Part shown: positions 25,255 to 34,246 of the stretch, piece after piece
Position numbering within the stretch: the stretch's first letter is position 1
Layout of the letters: every line of letters starts with the position of its first letter
NCBI GenBank assembly: GCA_021815805.1
Contig: JAKAZQ010000027.1
Location: 1-44,811 of the forward strand
Direction of reading: 5' to 3'
Length of the DNA stretch: 44,811 bases
Origin: Pseudomonadota bacterium
Lineage (GTDB): Bacteria > Pseudomonadota > Gammaproteobacteria > Burkholderiales > Burkholderiaceae_C
Notes under the pieces: generated by a model
Databases searched by the model: none
The model's input: the letters and a program-made list of their open reading frames with translations, nothing else
Told to the model about the DNA's origin: nothing
Translations under genes and position numbers: made by a program

Positions 25255-26493
25255 ATGCGCGCTCGTGCCGTCCGGGCTGAAGTCTCCCGCGTGCTGCGCA
25301 TGCTGCGCCCGCTGCGCGAGCGCTTCGAGCACTGCCGCCTGGCGCAGACCGCCGGCAGCCTGACCTTCACCACCTTCATCTCGCTGGTTCCGCTGCTCGC
25401 GGTGGGGCTGGCGCTGTTCACCGCGTTCCCCGCCTTCCAGCACCTGCAGCAGCATCTGCAGCAGCGCCTGGCCAGCGCCGTGCTGCCGCCGCGCGTCGGC
25501 AGCACCGTGCTGGGCTACCTGAACGCCTTCGCGCAGCGCGCCGCGGGGCTTGGCGCGGCCGGCCTCGCCGGCCTCGCGCTGAGCGCGCTGTCCCTCATGT
25601 TCACGGTCGAGCGCGCGCTCAACACCATCTGGTACACGACGCGCCGGCGCGGCCTCGGCCAGCGCGTGCTGGTGTACTGGGCGGCGATCACGCTGGGCCC
25701 GCTGATGCTCGGCGCGGCGCTCGCCGCGTCGGCGGCGGTGCTGGCCTCGCGACAAGGCTGGATGCACCATGTGCCGGGCGGCTCCGGGGCCTTGCTGAGC
25801 CTGTTTTCCTGGGCCCTGCTGGCGCTCACGCTGGCCGCGCTGTATCGCTACGTGCCCAACGCCGACGTGCGCTGGCGCGACGCGCTGGCCGGCGCCGCCA
25901 TCGCCGCGCTGGGCTTCGGCCTCGCAGGTCGCCTGTTCGGCGCCTATGTCGGCAGCGTGGCGAACTACACCGCCGTGTACGGAACCTTCGCGGCGCTGCC
26001 GGTGTTCCTGCTGTGGCTCTATGTCAGCTGGATGCTCGTGCTGCTGGGCGCGTTGCTCGCCGCGCATCTGCCGCTGCTGCGCCTGCACGTGCCCGAACGC
26101 GCGGCCGTCGTGGGCGCCGATTTCCTGCTCGCGCTGCGCCTGCTGCGCCGGCTGCACGAATCCCGCGCACACGCGCATGCCGGGGCCGGCACCCTCGAAC
26201 TGGCCGGCGCGCTGCACTGCGACCCGTTGCAGCTGCATCCGTTGCTCGAACGCCTCGAGAACCTGGGCTGGATCGGCCGCGTCGCGCCGACGCGGCGACG
26301 CCGCGAGCGTCGCTGGGCCCTGCTCGTGGATCCGGGCCGGGTCGACGCGGCGCCGCTGCTGGACGCGCTGGTGCTCGATCATCACGCAACGAGCGTCGTA
26401 TCGCCAGACCTCGCACGCAATCTGGAACAGGTCTGGCACGGCTCGAGCGTCGAACAATTGATACGTCGCGAGCCTCGGCAATTCCCCGAATAA
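25255..26493 (+). CDS. yihY: YihY/BrkB-family inner membrane protein with C-terminal winged-helix-like domain
   Basis: A 412-aa protein. About residues 30-275 hold six membrane segments with the family pattern AGSLTFTTFISLVPLLAVGLALF, then NTIWYT and the NYTAVYGTFAALPVFLLWLYVSW signature. The C-terminal ~130 residues are soluble and look like a winged helix (ELAGALHCDPLQLHPLLERLENLGWI), followed by an Arg-rich strand. The family was once called RNase BN in error; function is unknown. A TGTAAT -10-like hexamer sits at 25216-25221 within wrbA. No Shine-Dalgarno precedes the ATG at 25255; an in-frame ATG at 25300 is an alternative start. Confidence 0.88.
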   Translation: MRARAVRAEVSRVLRMLRPLRERFEHCRLAQTAGSLTFTTFISLVPLLAVGLALFTAFPAFQHLQQHLQQRLASAVLPPRVGSTVLGYLNAFAQRAAGLGAAGLAGLALSALSLMFTVERALNTIWYTTRRRGLGQRVLVYWAAITLGPLMLGAALAASAAVLASRQGWMHHVPGGSGALLSLFSWALLALTLAALYRYVPNADVRWRDALAGAAIAALGFGLAGRLFGAYVGSVANYTAVYGTFAALPVFLLWLYVSWMLVLLGALLAAHLPLLRLHVPERAAVVGADFLLALRLLRRLHESRAHAHAGAGTLELAGALHCDPLQLHPLLERLENLGWIGRVAPTRRRRERRWALLVDPGRVDAAPLLDALVLDHHATSVVSPDLARNLEQVWHGSSVEQLIRREPRQFPE

Positions 26494-26559
26494 CCGCAGG
26501 CTCACCGGGAGAGGTCTGGCGCGAGGCGCCCACTGCCCTGCACAATGCCGTGTCCCCCC

Positions 26560-26594
26560 TTGCACACCGTGCGGCTGCGACGGCGCGGTGCAAG
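26560..26594. other. Imperfect inverted repeat upstream of the 138-aa hypothetical gene
   Basis: CTTGCAC-A-CCG (26560-26570) and CGGTGCAAG (26586-26594) can pair over 9 bp with one bulge and a 15-nt loop. It lies in the 130-nt gap after yihY, 30 nt before the next ATG. It could end yihY transcription, bind a regulator or fold in the leader. No U-tract follows. Confidence 0.4.
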
Positions 26595-26623
26595 CCCCGA
26601 GGCCCCGAGCAGGAGACGCGAGC

Positions 26624-27040
26624 ATGCAGATCACGGTCCACCGCGGTCCCGAACTCTGGCGCGAACGCCGCAGCCTGGCCGCGGCCACCTACGGCCTGGC
26701 ACGTGCCCTGCAGCGCCGCAGCCCGAACGGCGTCGCATTCGTGCCCATTCGCACCCTGCAGGTGCTGGCCATCATCGACCGCGACGAGTTCGTGTTCGTC
26801 GACAGCCAGCAGCGCGCCTGGGCGCTGCTGGCGTGGGAGCGCCTGCAGCCGGAGCAACGCACATCGCTGCAACAGGCCGTCGCATTCGACGCCGTCGGCT
26901 ACGACGACGCCGCGCACGGGGTCATGCTGCGCCTGCCGCGCGAGTTGCACGACGCGCTGTGCACGCTCGCCGAACGCCAGCGCGAGGATCAGCCGGCACG
27001 CCTGCTGCGCTTCCGGCCGCGCCTGCGGCACAGCGGCTGA
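26624..27040 (+). CDS. Conserved-looking hypothetical protein, 138 aa
   Basis: No family recognised. The protein is soluble, mixed alpha/beta by appearance, with no signal peptide or cysteine. Notable stretches are NGVAFVPIRTLQVLAIIDRDEFVFVD, a likely beta-rich core, and LRLPRELHDALCTLAERQRED, a likely helix. The codon usage is like its neighbours and an excellent Shine-Dalgarno (AGGAG, 8 nt spacing) precedes the ATG, so the gene is probably real. It stands alone between yihY and a convergent operon. Confidence 0.75.
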   Translation: MQITVHRGPELWRERRSLAAATYGLARALQRRSPNGVAFVPIRTLQVLAIIDRDEFVFVDSQQRAWALLAWERLQPEQRTSLQQAVAFDAVGYDDAAHGVMLRLPRELHDALCTLAERQREDQPARLLRFRPRLRHSG

Positions 27041-27081
27041 TGTCCCGTACCGCCACTGACCGCGATCAGCGGAACAGGACA
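27041..27081. terminator. Bidirectional hairpin between convergent genes
   Basis: TGTCC (27041-27045) pairs with GGACA (27077-27081), and inside it CC-A-CTGA pairs with TCAG-C-GG around the loop CCGCGA. It lies directly after the 138-aa gene's stop and just before the stop of the opposing small gene, so it could end transcription from both sides. No U-run follows, so intrinsic termination is uncertain. Confidence 0.45.
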
Positions 27082-27104
27082 CGCGGCGCCTGCCGCGCGA
27101 GGCC

Positions 27105-27416
27105 TCAATCGTCGTCGCCGAGTTCGGGATCCCAGCCGCGTGCGCGCGCCTGCTCGATGGCGCGCTCGTAGACCTCGCGATGCCGCTGCCGGAGATCCGG
27201 GGGCAGCCGGCTGGGCAGGTGGCCGTGACGATCCCACTCCCGCTCGACGCGCTGCGCGAGCTCCTGCATGCGGGCCAGGCTCCAGCCGCTGCAATCCTGG
27301 TCGTCCGGCAGCAGGCCGAAGACATGCGCGTCGAGCACGATGCGCCCGAGCTGGGTCAGGCCATGGCGATCGGCATGCCATCCGGGGTAGGTGTTCGAGT
27401 TCGTCATCGCGCTCAT
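27105..27416 (-). CDS. Small hypothetical protein coupled to carbonic anhydrase
   Basis: A 103-aa soluble, acidic and helix-rich protein. It contains LTQLGRIVLDAHVFGLLPDDQDCSGWSL, then heptad-like charged helices (QELAQRVEREWDRHG, REVYERAIEQARARGW) and ends in GDDD. No family recognised. The ATG at 27416 overlaps the carbonic anhydrase stop (ATGA), which argues for translational coupling and a real gene; a second in-frame ATG is at 27407. It may be a partner or a metabolic accessory of the anhydrase, but nothing in the sequence shows this. Confidence 0.75.
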   Translation of the reverse strand: MSAMTNSNTYPGWHADRHGLTQLGRIVLDAHVFGLLPDDQDCSGWSLARMQELAQRVEREWDRHGHLPSRLPPDLRQRHREVYERAIEQARARGWDPELGDDD

Positions 27417-28081
27417 TCGCGTGAAAGGTCGATATTCCGCAAGGCGCGTGCGACACCATCGGCGATCCCGACGCTGTCGCTGACGGCCAGCCCGAGGTCG
27501 CGCAACAGGCCGTCGCGCAGCCCGTAGACGCACGCGTGCACCGCCACGCGCTGCCCGCGCGCCCAGGCATCCTGCAGCACCGTGGTGCGGCACACGTTGC
27601 GCGCCTGATCCAGCGCATTGAGCTCGCACAAACGGTTCAGGCGCTGCGCGGGCGGCAGCGCTTCCAGGCGCGACGCATGGCGTTCCAGCACGTCGCCGAC
27701 ATGGCCGAGCCAGTTGTCGGCGAGGCCGACGCGCGCACCGTCGAGCACCGCCTTCACGCCGCCGCAGCCGTAGTGCCCGACGACCAGGATGTGCTGCACG
27801 CGCAGCACGTCGACGGCGAACTGCAGCGTGGCCATCGAGTTCATGTCGGAATGCGGCATCACGTTGGCCACGTTGCGATGCACGAATACCTCGCCCGGGG
27901 CCAGGTCGATCACCTCGTTCGCCGGCACGCGCGAGTCGGCGCAGCCGATCCAGAAGTACTTGGGCGCCTGCAGGCGCGCCAGCTCGGCGAAGAAATCGGG
28001 GCGCGTGTCGTTGACCCGCCGCACCCAGCGGCGATTGTTGTCGAACAGGACGGAGTAGTCGGGATCGGCTTGGGCGGTCAT
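27413..28081 (-). CDS. can: Beta-class carbonic anhydrase
   Basis: A 222-aa zinc enzyme that interconverts CO2 and bicarbonate. The zinc ligands Cys47, His103 and Cys106 and the Asp49-Arg51 dyad are all visible in GCADSRVPANE and VGHYGCGGVKA. The segment FVHRNVANV and the length match E. coli Can (220 aa). It supplies bicarbonate for carboxylations at low CO2. It is upstream of and overlapping a small hypothetical gene, and separated by 79 nt from nitronate monooxygenase on the same strand. No clear Shine-Dalgarno. Confidence 0.95.
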   Translation of the reverse strand: MTAQADPDYSVLFDNNRRWVRRVNDTRPDFFAELARLQAPKYFWIGCADSRVPANEVIDLAPGEVFVHRNVANVMPHSDMNSMATLQFAVDVLRVQHILVVGHYGCGGVKAVLDGARVGLADNWLGHVGDVLERHASRLEALPPAQRLNRLCELNALDQARNVCRTTVLQDAWARGQRVAVHACVYGLRDGLLRDLGLAVSDSVGIADGVARALRNIDLSRE

Positions 28082-28160
28082 GGCATCGGGCAGGCTGCGC
28101 CATCGCGGAGCCAGCGCCCGATGCTAACCCACGCCGATGCGGCGGCGCCCGCGGCCGGAC

Positions 28161-29126
28161 TCAGGCCGCCAGCCCGCACAGGCGCCGGCGCGCCGCCTCG
28201 TATTCGCGCTGCAGGCGTTCGACCAGCTGTCGCGCCGGCAGCACCTCTCGCACCGCGGCGATGCCCTGCCCGCAGCCCCAGATGTCCTTCCAGGCCTTCG
28301 CGCCGCCCACGGCGGCGGCGAAGTCCATCTGGCTCGGGTCGCCCGACGGCAGGTTGTCCGGGTCGAGTCCGGCGGCGCTGATGGAGCCGCGCAGGTAGTT
28401 GCCGAGCACGCCGGTGAACAGGCTGGAGTACACGATGTCGCGCGCGCTGCTGTCGACGATCATCTGCTTGTAGCCCGGCACGGCGCGCGCTTCCGCGGTG
28501 GCGATGAAGGCACTGCCGATGTATGCCAGGTCGGCACCCATGGCCTGCGCCGCCAGAATCGACTCGCCGCGTGCGATCGCCCCGGACAGCACCAGCGGCC
28601 CGTCGAACCAGGCACGGATTTCCTGCACCAGCGCGAACGGCGACAGCGTGCCGGCATGGCCTCCGGCGCCGGCCGCCACGGCGATCAGGCCGTCGGCGCC
28701 CTTTTCCACCGCCTTGCGCGCGAAGCGGTCGTCGATCACGTCGTGCAGCACCACGCCGCCCCACGCATGCACCGCCTGGTTGACCTCCGGGCGCGCGCCC
28801 AGCGACGTGATGACCAGCGGCACGCGGTAGCGCGCGCACAGCTCCATGTCGTGCTCCAGGCGGTCGTTGCTGCGGTGCACGATCTGGTTCACCGCGAACG
28901 GCGCCGCCGGCTGCTGCGGATGCGCGCGGTCCCACGCGGCGAGCGCTTCGGTCACCTGCGCCAGCCATTCGTCGAGCTGCGATGCCGGACGCGCGTTGAG
29001 CGCCGGAAAGCTGCCGACGATGCCGGCTGTGCATTGCGCGATCACCAGTTCCGGCTGGGAAATGATGAACAACGGAGAACCGATCACCGGCAGGCGAAGA
29101 CGCGACAACGTGGCAGGCAGGGACAT
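28161..29126 (-). CDS. Nitronate monooxygenase (2-nitropropane dioxygenase family)
   Basis: A 321-aa FMN-dependent TIM-barrel protein. Visible are LPVIGSPLFIIS at the N-terminus (flavin site), GVVLHDVIDDRFARKAVEKGADGLIAVAAGAGGHAG (substrate/FMN region with the GAGGHAG loop), LVLSGAIARG and ADLAYIGSAFIATAEA. The loop GGHAG carries the catalytic-type His of the family. It oxidises alkyl nitronates; many homologues have unknown physiological substrates. It is probably cotranscribed with the acyl-CoA dehydrogenase upstream, 43 nt away, which suggests an organic-acid context rather than nitro compounds. Confidence 0.9.
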   Translation of the reverse strand: MSLPATLSRLRLPVIGSPLFIISQPELVIAQCTAGIVGSFPALNARPASQLDEWLAQVTEALAAWDRAHPQQPAAPFAVNQIVHRSNDRLEHDMELCARYRVPLVITSLGARPEVNQAVHAWGGVVLHDVIDDRFARKAVEKGADGLIAVAAGAGGHAGTLSPFALVQEIRAWFDGPLVLSGAIARGESILAAQAMGADLAYIGSAFIATAEARAVPGYKQMIVDSSARDIVYSSLFTGVLGNYLRGSISAAGLDPDNLPSGDPSQMDFAAAVGGAKAWKDIWGCGQGIAAVREVLPARQLVERLQREYEAARRRLCGLAA

Positions 29127-29169
29127 GGGGTTCCGGGGTTCGGGGAGCGCGGGATCGTCGGAAAAACGC

Positions 29170-30957
29170 TCAGAAGGCTTCGGCCGGCAGCGCCATCACG
29201 CTGTCGGCGCCCGCCACCACGGCGTCGCGCAGTGCCGCGCAACGCGGCAGCAGGTGGGCGCAGAAGAATTCGGCGGTGGTGCGCTTGGCCTGCGCGAAAT
29301 CGGCCTGGTCGGCCGGCAGGCGCGCGCACGCCAGCCAGGCGCGGCCCATCTGCCAGGCCGCGAACAGGTAGCCGCAGGCCATCAGGTAAGGCACGCTGCC
29401 GGCATAGGCCGCCGCGGCACGCTCGGCTCCCGCGTCGACGACGAACCCGACGATCTGCTCGAACGCCTGCAACGCCTCGTCCAGGCGCTGCGCCATGGCC
29501 CGCGCCGATGCCGCCGACTCGGCGCCCAGCTGCCGTTGCGTGGCGCGCACCTCGGCGGCGAAGCGCCGCGCCATGGCCCCTGCGTCACGCAGGGTCTTGC
29601 GCCCGACCAGATCGTTGGCCTGGATCGCCGTGGTGCCCTCGTAGATGGTGAGAATGCGGGCATCGCGATAGTGCTGCGCGGCGCCGGTCTCCTCGATGAA
29701 GCCCATGCCGCCATGCACCTGCACCCCGAGCGAGGCGGCCTCGATGCTCACTTCGGTGCAAAAGCCCTTGACCACGGGCACGAGGAATTCGTAGGCCGCC
29801 GTGTGCTCGGCGCGCTGCGCGGCATCGGCCGCACCGATGCCGAGGTCATGCCGCGCCGCGGCGTACAAGGCCAGCGCGCGACTGCCCTCGGCCAGCGCGC
29901 GCATGCCCATGAGCATGCGTCGCACGTCGGGGTGGTGCACGATGGTCGCCGATTCCCTGCCGCCCGGCGGCCGCGACTGCACGCGCTGGCGGGCGTATTC
30001 CGAGGCCTGCTGGCGCGCGCGCTCGGACAGCGCCACGCCCTGCATGCCGACGGCGTAGCGCGCCGCGTTCATCATGATGAACATGAACTCGAGGCCGCGC
30101 CCGGGCTCGCCCACCATCTCGGCCACCGCACCGGCGCCGACCTCGCCATGGCCGTCGCCGAACAGCAGCACCGCGGTCGGGCTGGCCTTGATGCCCAGCT
30201 TGTGTTCGATGGACGCGCACCAGACGTCGTTGCGACGCCCGTCGGCGAGGAACTTGGGCGCGATGAACAGCGAGATGCCCTTGACCCCTGGCGGTGCATC
30301 GGGAAGCCGCGCGAGCACCAGATGCACGATGTTCTTCGCCATGTCGTGCTCGCCGTACGTGATGTAGATCTTCTGTCCGAACAGGCGATAGCTGCCGTCC
30401 GGCTGCGGCACCGCGCGCGTGCGCACCAGGGACAGGTCCGAGCCTGCCTGGGGCTCGGTCAGGTTCATCGTGCCCGTCCACTCGCCCGACACCAGGTGCG
30501 GCAGGTAGTGCTGCTTCTGCGACTCGGAGCCCGCGGTGAGCAGCGCCTCGATGGCGCCGTCGGTGAGCAGCGGGCACAACGCGAAGCTGAGGTTCGCGCT
30601 GTTGAGCATCTCGTTGCAGGCCGCCCCGATGAGCTTGGGCAGGCCCTGCCCGCCATACTGCGCCGGATGCTGCAGGCCCTGCCAGCCGCCCTGGGCGAAC
30701 AGCTCGTAGGCCTCGCGGAACCCGGGCGAGGTGGTCACCGCGCCCTGCGCCCACGACGCCGGGTGCAGGTCGCCAGGGTGGTTCAGCGGCGCCAGCGCCT
30801 CGCGCGTGAAGCGCGCGCATTCGTCGAGCACCGCGGCGGCCGTCTCGGCGTCGGCGCCGGCCTCGCGGTACACCGGCAGCGCGCAGACCTGGTCGAGTCC
30901 GGCGAGCTGCTCGAGCACGAACATCATGTCCCGCAGCGGGGCGTTGTAGTCACTCAT
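29170..30957 (-). CDS. Acyl-CoA dehydrogenase, long DmdC-like form
   Basis: A 595-aa flavoprotein. It has the acyl-CoA dehydrogenase N-terminal domain with [15 protein letters not shown] (flavin/substrate loop), the central barrel and the C-terminal helical domain with [11 protein letters not shown] and the catalytic-base segment IYEGTTAIQ. An extra C-terminal domain of about 130 residues places it in the ~600-aa branch (DmdC/AidB-like; many annotated as 3-methylmercaptopropionyl-CoA or medium/long-chain dehydrogenases). Electrons go to ETF, whose two subunits are encoded just upstream on the same strand. Shine-Dalgarno AGGA is 7-8 nt before the ATG. Exact chain specificity is unknown. Confidence 0.92.
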   Translation of the reverse strand: MSDYNAPLRDMMFVLEQLAGLDQVCALPVYREAGADAETAAAVLDECARFTREALAPLNHPGDLHPASWAQGAVTTSPGFREAYELFAQGGWQGLQHPAQYGGQGLPKLIGAACNEMLNSANLSFALCPLLTDGAIEALLTAGSESQKQHYLPHLVSGEWTGTMNLTEPQAGSDLSLVRTRAVPQPDGSYRLFGQKIYITYGEHDMAKNIVHLVLARLPDAPPGVKGISLFIAPKFLADGRRNDVWCASIEHKLGIKASPTAVLLFGDGHGEVGAGAVAEMVGEPGRGLEFMFIMMNAARYAVGMQGVALSERARQQASEYARQRVQSRPPGGRESATIVHHPDVRRMLMGMRALAEGSRALALYAAARHDLGIGAADAAQRAEHTAAYEFLVPVVKGFCTEVSIEAASLGVQVHGGMGFIEETGAAQHYRDARILTIYEGTTAIQANDLVGRKTLRDAGAMARRFAAEVRATQRQLGAESAASARAMAQRLDEALQAFEQIVGFVVDAGAERAAAAYAGSVPYLMACGYLFAAWQMGRAWLACARLPADQADFAQAKRTTAEFFCAHLLPRCAALRDAVVAGADSVMALPAEAF

Positions 30958-31009
30958 CGGGAGTCCTGCTGGATGAAGGGTGGGTCTGCTGCGCGCGCGC
31001 GGCGCAGGC

Positions 31010-31942
31010 TCAGAGCTGGCTCACCAGCTCGGGCACGGCGCTGAACAGGTCGGCCACCAGTCCGTAGTCGGCGACGCCGAAGATCGGCGCCTCCTCGTCC
31101 TTGTTGATGGCCACGATGACCTTGGAGTCCTTCATGCCCGCCAGATGCTGGATCGCCCCCGAGATGCCGACCGCGACGTACAGCTGCGGCGCGACGATCT
31201 TGCCGGTCTGCCCGACCTGCCAGTCGTTGGGCGCGTAGCCGGCGTCGACCGCGGCGCGACTGGCGCCCATCGCCGCGCCCAGCTTGTCGGCCAGCGGGGT
31301 CATGACCTGGTCGAAGTGCTCCTTGCTGCCCAGGCCCCGGCCGCCCGAGACGACGATCTTCGCGCCGCCCAGCTCGGGGCGCTCGCTCTTCGTCTGCTCG
31401 CGGCCGACCAGCGCGCTCTTGCCGCTGTCGGCCACGGCGTCGACCGACTCCACCGCGGCGCTGCCGCCTGCGGCCGCGACCGGGTCGAAACCGGTGGTGC
31501 GCACGGTGATCACCTTCACCGCATCGGCGCTCTGCACCGTGGCGATGGCGTTGCCGGCGTAGATCGGACGATCGAAGGTGTCGGGCGCCAGCACGTGGAT
31601 GATGTCGGAGATCTGCATCACGTCGAGCAGCGCGGCCACGCGCGGCATCACGTTCTTGCCCGACGCGGTGGCCGGGGCCAGGATGTGGCTGTAGCTGCCC
31701 GCCAGCGCCACCACCTGCGCGGCCAGGTTCTCGGCGAGCTGCTCGCCCAGCTGCGGCGCATCGACGCACAGCACCCTGGCCACCCCGGCGATGCCGGCGG
31801 CGGCCTGCGCCACCGCGGCGCAGCCGCTGCCGGCGACCAGCACGTGCACCTGGCCGCCGCAGGCCGCCGCGGCGGCCACCGTGTTGAGCGTGGCCGCCTT
31901 CAGGGCCTGGTTGTCGTGTTCTGCAATCACGAGTGCGGTCAT
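31010..31942 (-). CDS. etfA: Electron transfer flavoprotein alpha subunit
   Basis: A 310-aa FAD-binding ETF subunit. The C-terminal FAD domain shows [35 protein letters not shown] and the final [23 protein letters not shown], all diagnostic. It accepts electrons from acyl-CoA dehydrogenases and passes them to ETF:quinone oxidoreductase. A strong Shine-Dalgarno (GAGGA, 7 nt) overlaps the etfB stop codon; the gap to etfB is 10 nt. Forms one unit with etfB and the acyl-CoA dehydrogenase. Confidence 0.96.
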   Translation of the reverse strand: MTALVIAEHDNQALKAATLNTVAAAAACGGQVHVLVAGSGCAAVAQAAAGIAGVARVLCVDAPQLGEQLAENLAAQVVALAGSYSHILAPATASGKNVMPRVAALLDVMQISDIIHVLAPDTFDRPIYAGNAIATVQSADAVKVITVRTTGFDPVAAAGGSAAVESVDAVADSGKSALVGREQTKSERPELGGAKIVVSGGRGLGSKEHFDQVMTPLADKLGAAMGASRAAVDAGYAPNDWQVGQTGKIVAPQLYVAVGISGAIQHLAGMKDSKVIVAINKDEEAPIFGVADYGLVADLFSAVPELVSQL

Positions 31943-31952
31943 GGCTTGTTCC

Positions 31953-32702
31953 TCAGATCACCTTGGCTTCGTTCTTCAGCTTGCTCACCAGCGTCGCCAC
32001 GTCGGGCACCTTGACGCCCGCGCCGCGCTTCGGCGGCTCGCTCACCTTCAGCGTCTTCAGGCGCGGCGCGACGTCCACGCCGAGGTCTTCCGGGCTGAGG
32101 GTGTCCAGCGGCTTCTTTTTCGCCTTCATGATGTTGGGCAGCGTGACATAGCGCGGCTCGTTCAGGCGCAGGTCGGTGCTGACCACCAGCGGCAGCGCCA
32201 GCTCGAGGGTCTCGAGACCGCCGTCCACCTCGCGCGTGACCCTGGCCTTGCCGGCGTCGAGTTCCACCCTGGAGGCGAAGGTCGCCTGGCCCCAGCCGAG
32301 CAAGGCCGCGAGCATCTGCGCGGTCTGGTTGCAGTCGTCGTCGATCGCCTGCTTGCCCAGGATCACCAGTTGCGGCTGCTCGCGCTCGACCACGGCGCGC
32401 AGCAGCTTGGCCACCGCCAGCGGCTGCAGCTCGCCGTCGCTGGCCACCAGCACGCCGCGGTCGGCGCCGATGGCCAGCGCCGTGCGCAGCGTCTCCTGGC
32501 ACGCCGCGACGCCTGCGCTGAAGGCGACGATCTCGGTGGCCGCGCCCTTTTCCTTCAGGCGCACCGCCTCCTCCACCGCGATTTCATCGAAGGGGTTCAT
32601 GCTCATCTTGACCCCGGCGGTATCCACTCCACTGCCGTCCGATTTCACGCGGACCTTCACGTTGTAGTCCACCACGCGCTTGACGGCGACCAGAACCTTC
32701 AT
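31953..32702 (-). CDS. etfB: Electron transfer flavoprotein beta subunit
   Basis: A 249-aa AMP-binding ETF subunit. It starts [19 protein letters not shown] and contains [41 protein letters not shown] (nucleotide and partner region) and [20 protein letters not shown], the recognition loop that docks dehydrogenases. Shine-Dalgarno AGGAG is 8 nt before the ATG. It is first gene of the etfB-etfA-acyl-CoA dehydrogenase series, preceded by a 233-nt gap with a TetR-operator-like palindrome. Confidence 0.96.
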   Translation of the reverse strand: MKVLVAVKRVVDYNVKVRVKSDGSGVDTAGVKMSMNPFDEIAVEEAVRLKEKGAATEIVAFSAGVAACQETLRTALAIGADRGVLVASDGELQPLAVAKLLRAVVEREQPQLVILGKQAIDDDCNQTAQMLAALLGWGQATFASRVELDAGKARVTREVDGGLETLELALPLVVSTDLRLNEPRYVTLPNIMKAKKKPLDTLSPEDLGVDVAPRLKTLKVSEPPKRGAGVKVPDVATLVSKLKNEAKVI

Positions 32703-32883
32703 GCCTTTCACTCCTGTCGGGAACGCACACGCTGCCCCACGCATCGCGACCATCGGCCGCCACGCGCATGCCTGGAAACCGGGATGCAGCGGCGCCCTCG
32801 CCTGCACGAAGGCACCACGCCGCCCCATCGGGAAACGACCCGCGGCACAGGCCTGTCGAAGCCCTGCAGACGCGAGTGCGCAA

Positions 32884-32907
32884 AAAACCGAACGACCGTT
32901 CTTTTTT
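32884..32907. promoter_or_regulatory. TetR-operator-like palindrome upstream of etfB
   Basis: GAACG-AC-CGTTC (32890-32901) is a perfect 5-bp dyad around a 2-bp spacer, flanked symmetrically by A4 (32884-32887) and T4 (32904-32907). It stands about 190 bp upstream of etfB. Fatty-acid regulators of the TetR family bind palindromes of this kind. The 2-nt loop is too short for a terminator hairpin, although A and T runs flank it. The remainder of the 233-nt gap shows no ORF or other clear element. Confidence 0.5.
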
Positions 32908-32935
32908 GCAGTGTATCGGCATCGGCCTCGACGAA

Positions 32936-34246
32936 TCAAGCCCTGCATGCCGCCGCGGCGACCGCGGCCGCGGGTTCGGAAGCCGCAGCCCAGTGCACCA
33001 CGCGCTGCGGAAACGGAATCTCGACCCCGGCGTCGCGCAGCGCACGCCACAGCGCCAGGTTGACGGCGCCGCGTACCCCGAGGGTACCGTTTTCAGGATC
33101 GGCGATCCAGAATCCGACGGTCAGCTCGAGCCCGTCCGCGCCGAAACTGCTCAACACGGCCGACGGGGGCGGCTGCTCGAGCACGCGCGGCACGCCGGCG
33201 GTGGCCTCGACCAGCATGGCGATGACGCGGTCGACGTCGCTGCCGTAGGCCACCGACACGCTGGTCGACAGCCAGATGTTCGGATCGGTGTACGACAGGT
33301 TCTCGATGCGGTGGGAGATCAGCAGCTCGTTGGGCACGATGGACTCGGTGCCGGCGGCGCTGCGCACCACCGTGTAGCGGGTCTTGATGTCCAGGATGCG
33401 CCCCTGGAAGTTCTCCACGCGCACGTTGTCGCCGACCCGCACGCTGCGCTCGAGCAGAATGACGAAGCCCGATACGTAGTTGGCGGCGATGCGCTGCAGG
33501 CCGAGGCCCAGCCCGACGCCCAGCGCGCCGCCGAACACGCCGAGCACGGTGAGGTCGATGCCGACCATCTGCAGCGCGCTGAGCAGCGCCACCGTGAACA
33601 CGCCGGCGCGGATCAGGCGCGAGACGACCAGGCGCAGGTTGATGTCCAGCGGAGACGCCAGCAGGCGCGCCTCGATCAGCGACGACACCCACAGCGCCAG
33701 CAGCAGCGTCAAGGCGACCGAGCCGGCGCCGCGCAGCAGGGTCCAGGCGGTCAGGCGCTGCGTGCCGACCTGCAGCGACACGGCGTCCAGCGAGCGCACG
33801 AGCAGCGGCAGCGCGCCGGCGAGATACAGCAGCACGGCGGCGGCCGCGCACAGGCGCACCACGCCTACCAGCCAGCGCGCCAGATGCGCGTCCGCCAGGG
33901 CGCGGGTCGCCGCGCGCGCGGCGACCCGCGTGAGCAGCCACGCCGCGAGCACCGGCAGCATGAGCCGCAGCAGATCGTCGTGCTGCAGGGTCGCCGACAC
34001 ATGGCGGGTCAGTTGCAGCACCAGCAGCGCCACCAGCGGCAGCGCCACGCCGTGCCGCAGCGCCGCACGCAGCGCGCCGCCGGCGCCGCCGGCACCGAAG
34101 CGCCGCGCGATGACCGCGCCGGCGAGCAGACCGACGGCGAGCGCGGCGAGGATCAGCAGGATCTGGCCGCGCAGCAGCGGCCACGACGGGTGGGCCAGCG
34201 CCTGCAGCAGCGGTGAACCGTGCCGCAGGGCCAGCGCCCGATTCAC
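32936..34246 (-). CDS. MscS-family mechanosensitive ion channel
   Basis: A 436-aa inner-membrane protein. About four to five N-terminal membrane segments (25-220) precede the MscS core: the pore helix and glycine-rich [31 protein letters not shown], the beta domain with [28 protein letters not shown] and [16 protein letters not shown], then the alpha/beta C-terminal domain ending in [12 protein letters not shown]. It releases solutes on osmotic downshock. The start is GTG at 34246, overlapping the stop of the enoyl-CoA-hydratase-like gene (GTGA). The MscS domain is certain; the start is inferred from the overlap. Confidence 0.92.
   Translation of the reverse strand: MNRALALRHGSPLLQALAHPSWPLLRGQILLILAALAVGLLAGAVIARRFGAGGAGGALRAALRHGVALPLVALLVLQLTRHVSATLQHDDLLRLMLPVLAAWLLTRVAARAATRALADAHLARWLVGVVRLCAAAAVLLYLAGALPLLVRSLDAVSLQVGTQRLTAWTLLRGAGSVALTLLLALWVSSLIEARLLASPLDINLRLVVSRLIRAGVFTVALLSALQMVGIDLTVLGVFGGALGVGLGLGLQRIAANYVSGFVILLERSVRVGDNVRVENFQGRILDIKTRYTVVRSAAGTESIVPNELLISHRIENLSYTDPNIWLSTSVSVAYGSDVDRVIAMLVEATAGVPRVLEQPPPSAVLSSFGADGLELTVGFWIADPENGTLGVRGAVNLALWRALRDAGVEIPFPQRVVHWAAASEPAAAVAAAACRA

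Noticed and set aside
27056-27069. CTGAC-CGCG-ATCAG, as good an FNR-like dyad (7 of 10) as some listed promoters
   Set aside because: It lies between two convergent gene ends and is explained by the stem of the bidirectional hairpin; no start codon lies downstream in either direction. It shows that such dyads can occur by chance here, which lowers confidence in the single weak sites.
29170-32702. A complete beta-oxidation operon
   Set aside because: Only a dehydrogenase and ETF are together; the hydratase-like gene nearby lacks catalytic residues and is in another transcription unit, and no thiolase or hydroxyacyl-CoA dehydrogenase is present.
32881-32908. Possible intrinsic terminator after the MscS gene or before etfB (stem followed by T-run)
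   Set aside because: The perfect dyad leaves only a 2-nt loop, too small for an RNA hairpin, and the A and T flanks are symmetric; an operator is the better reading.
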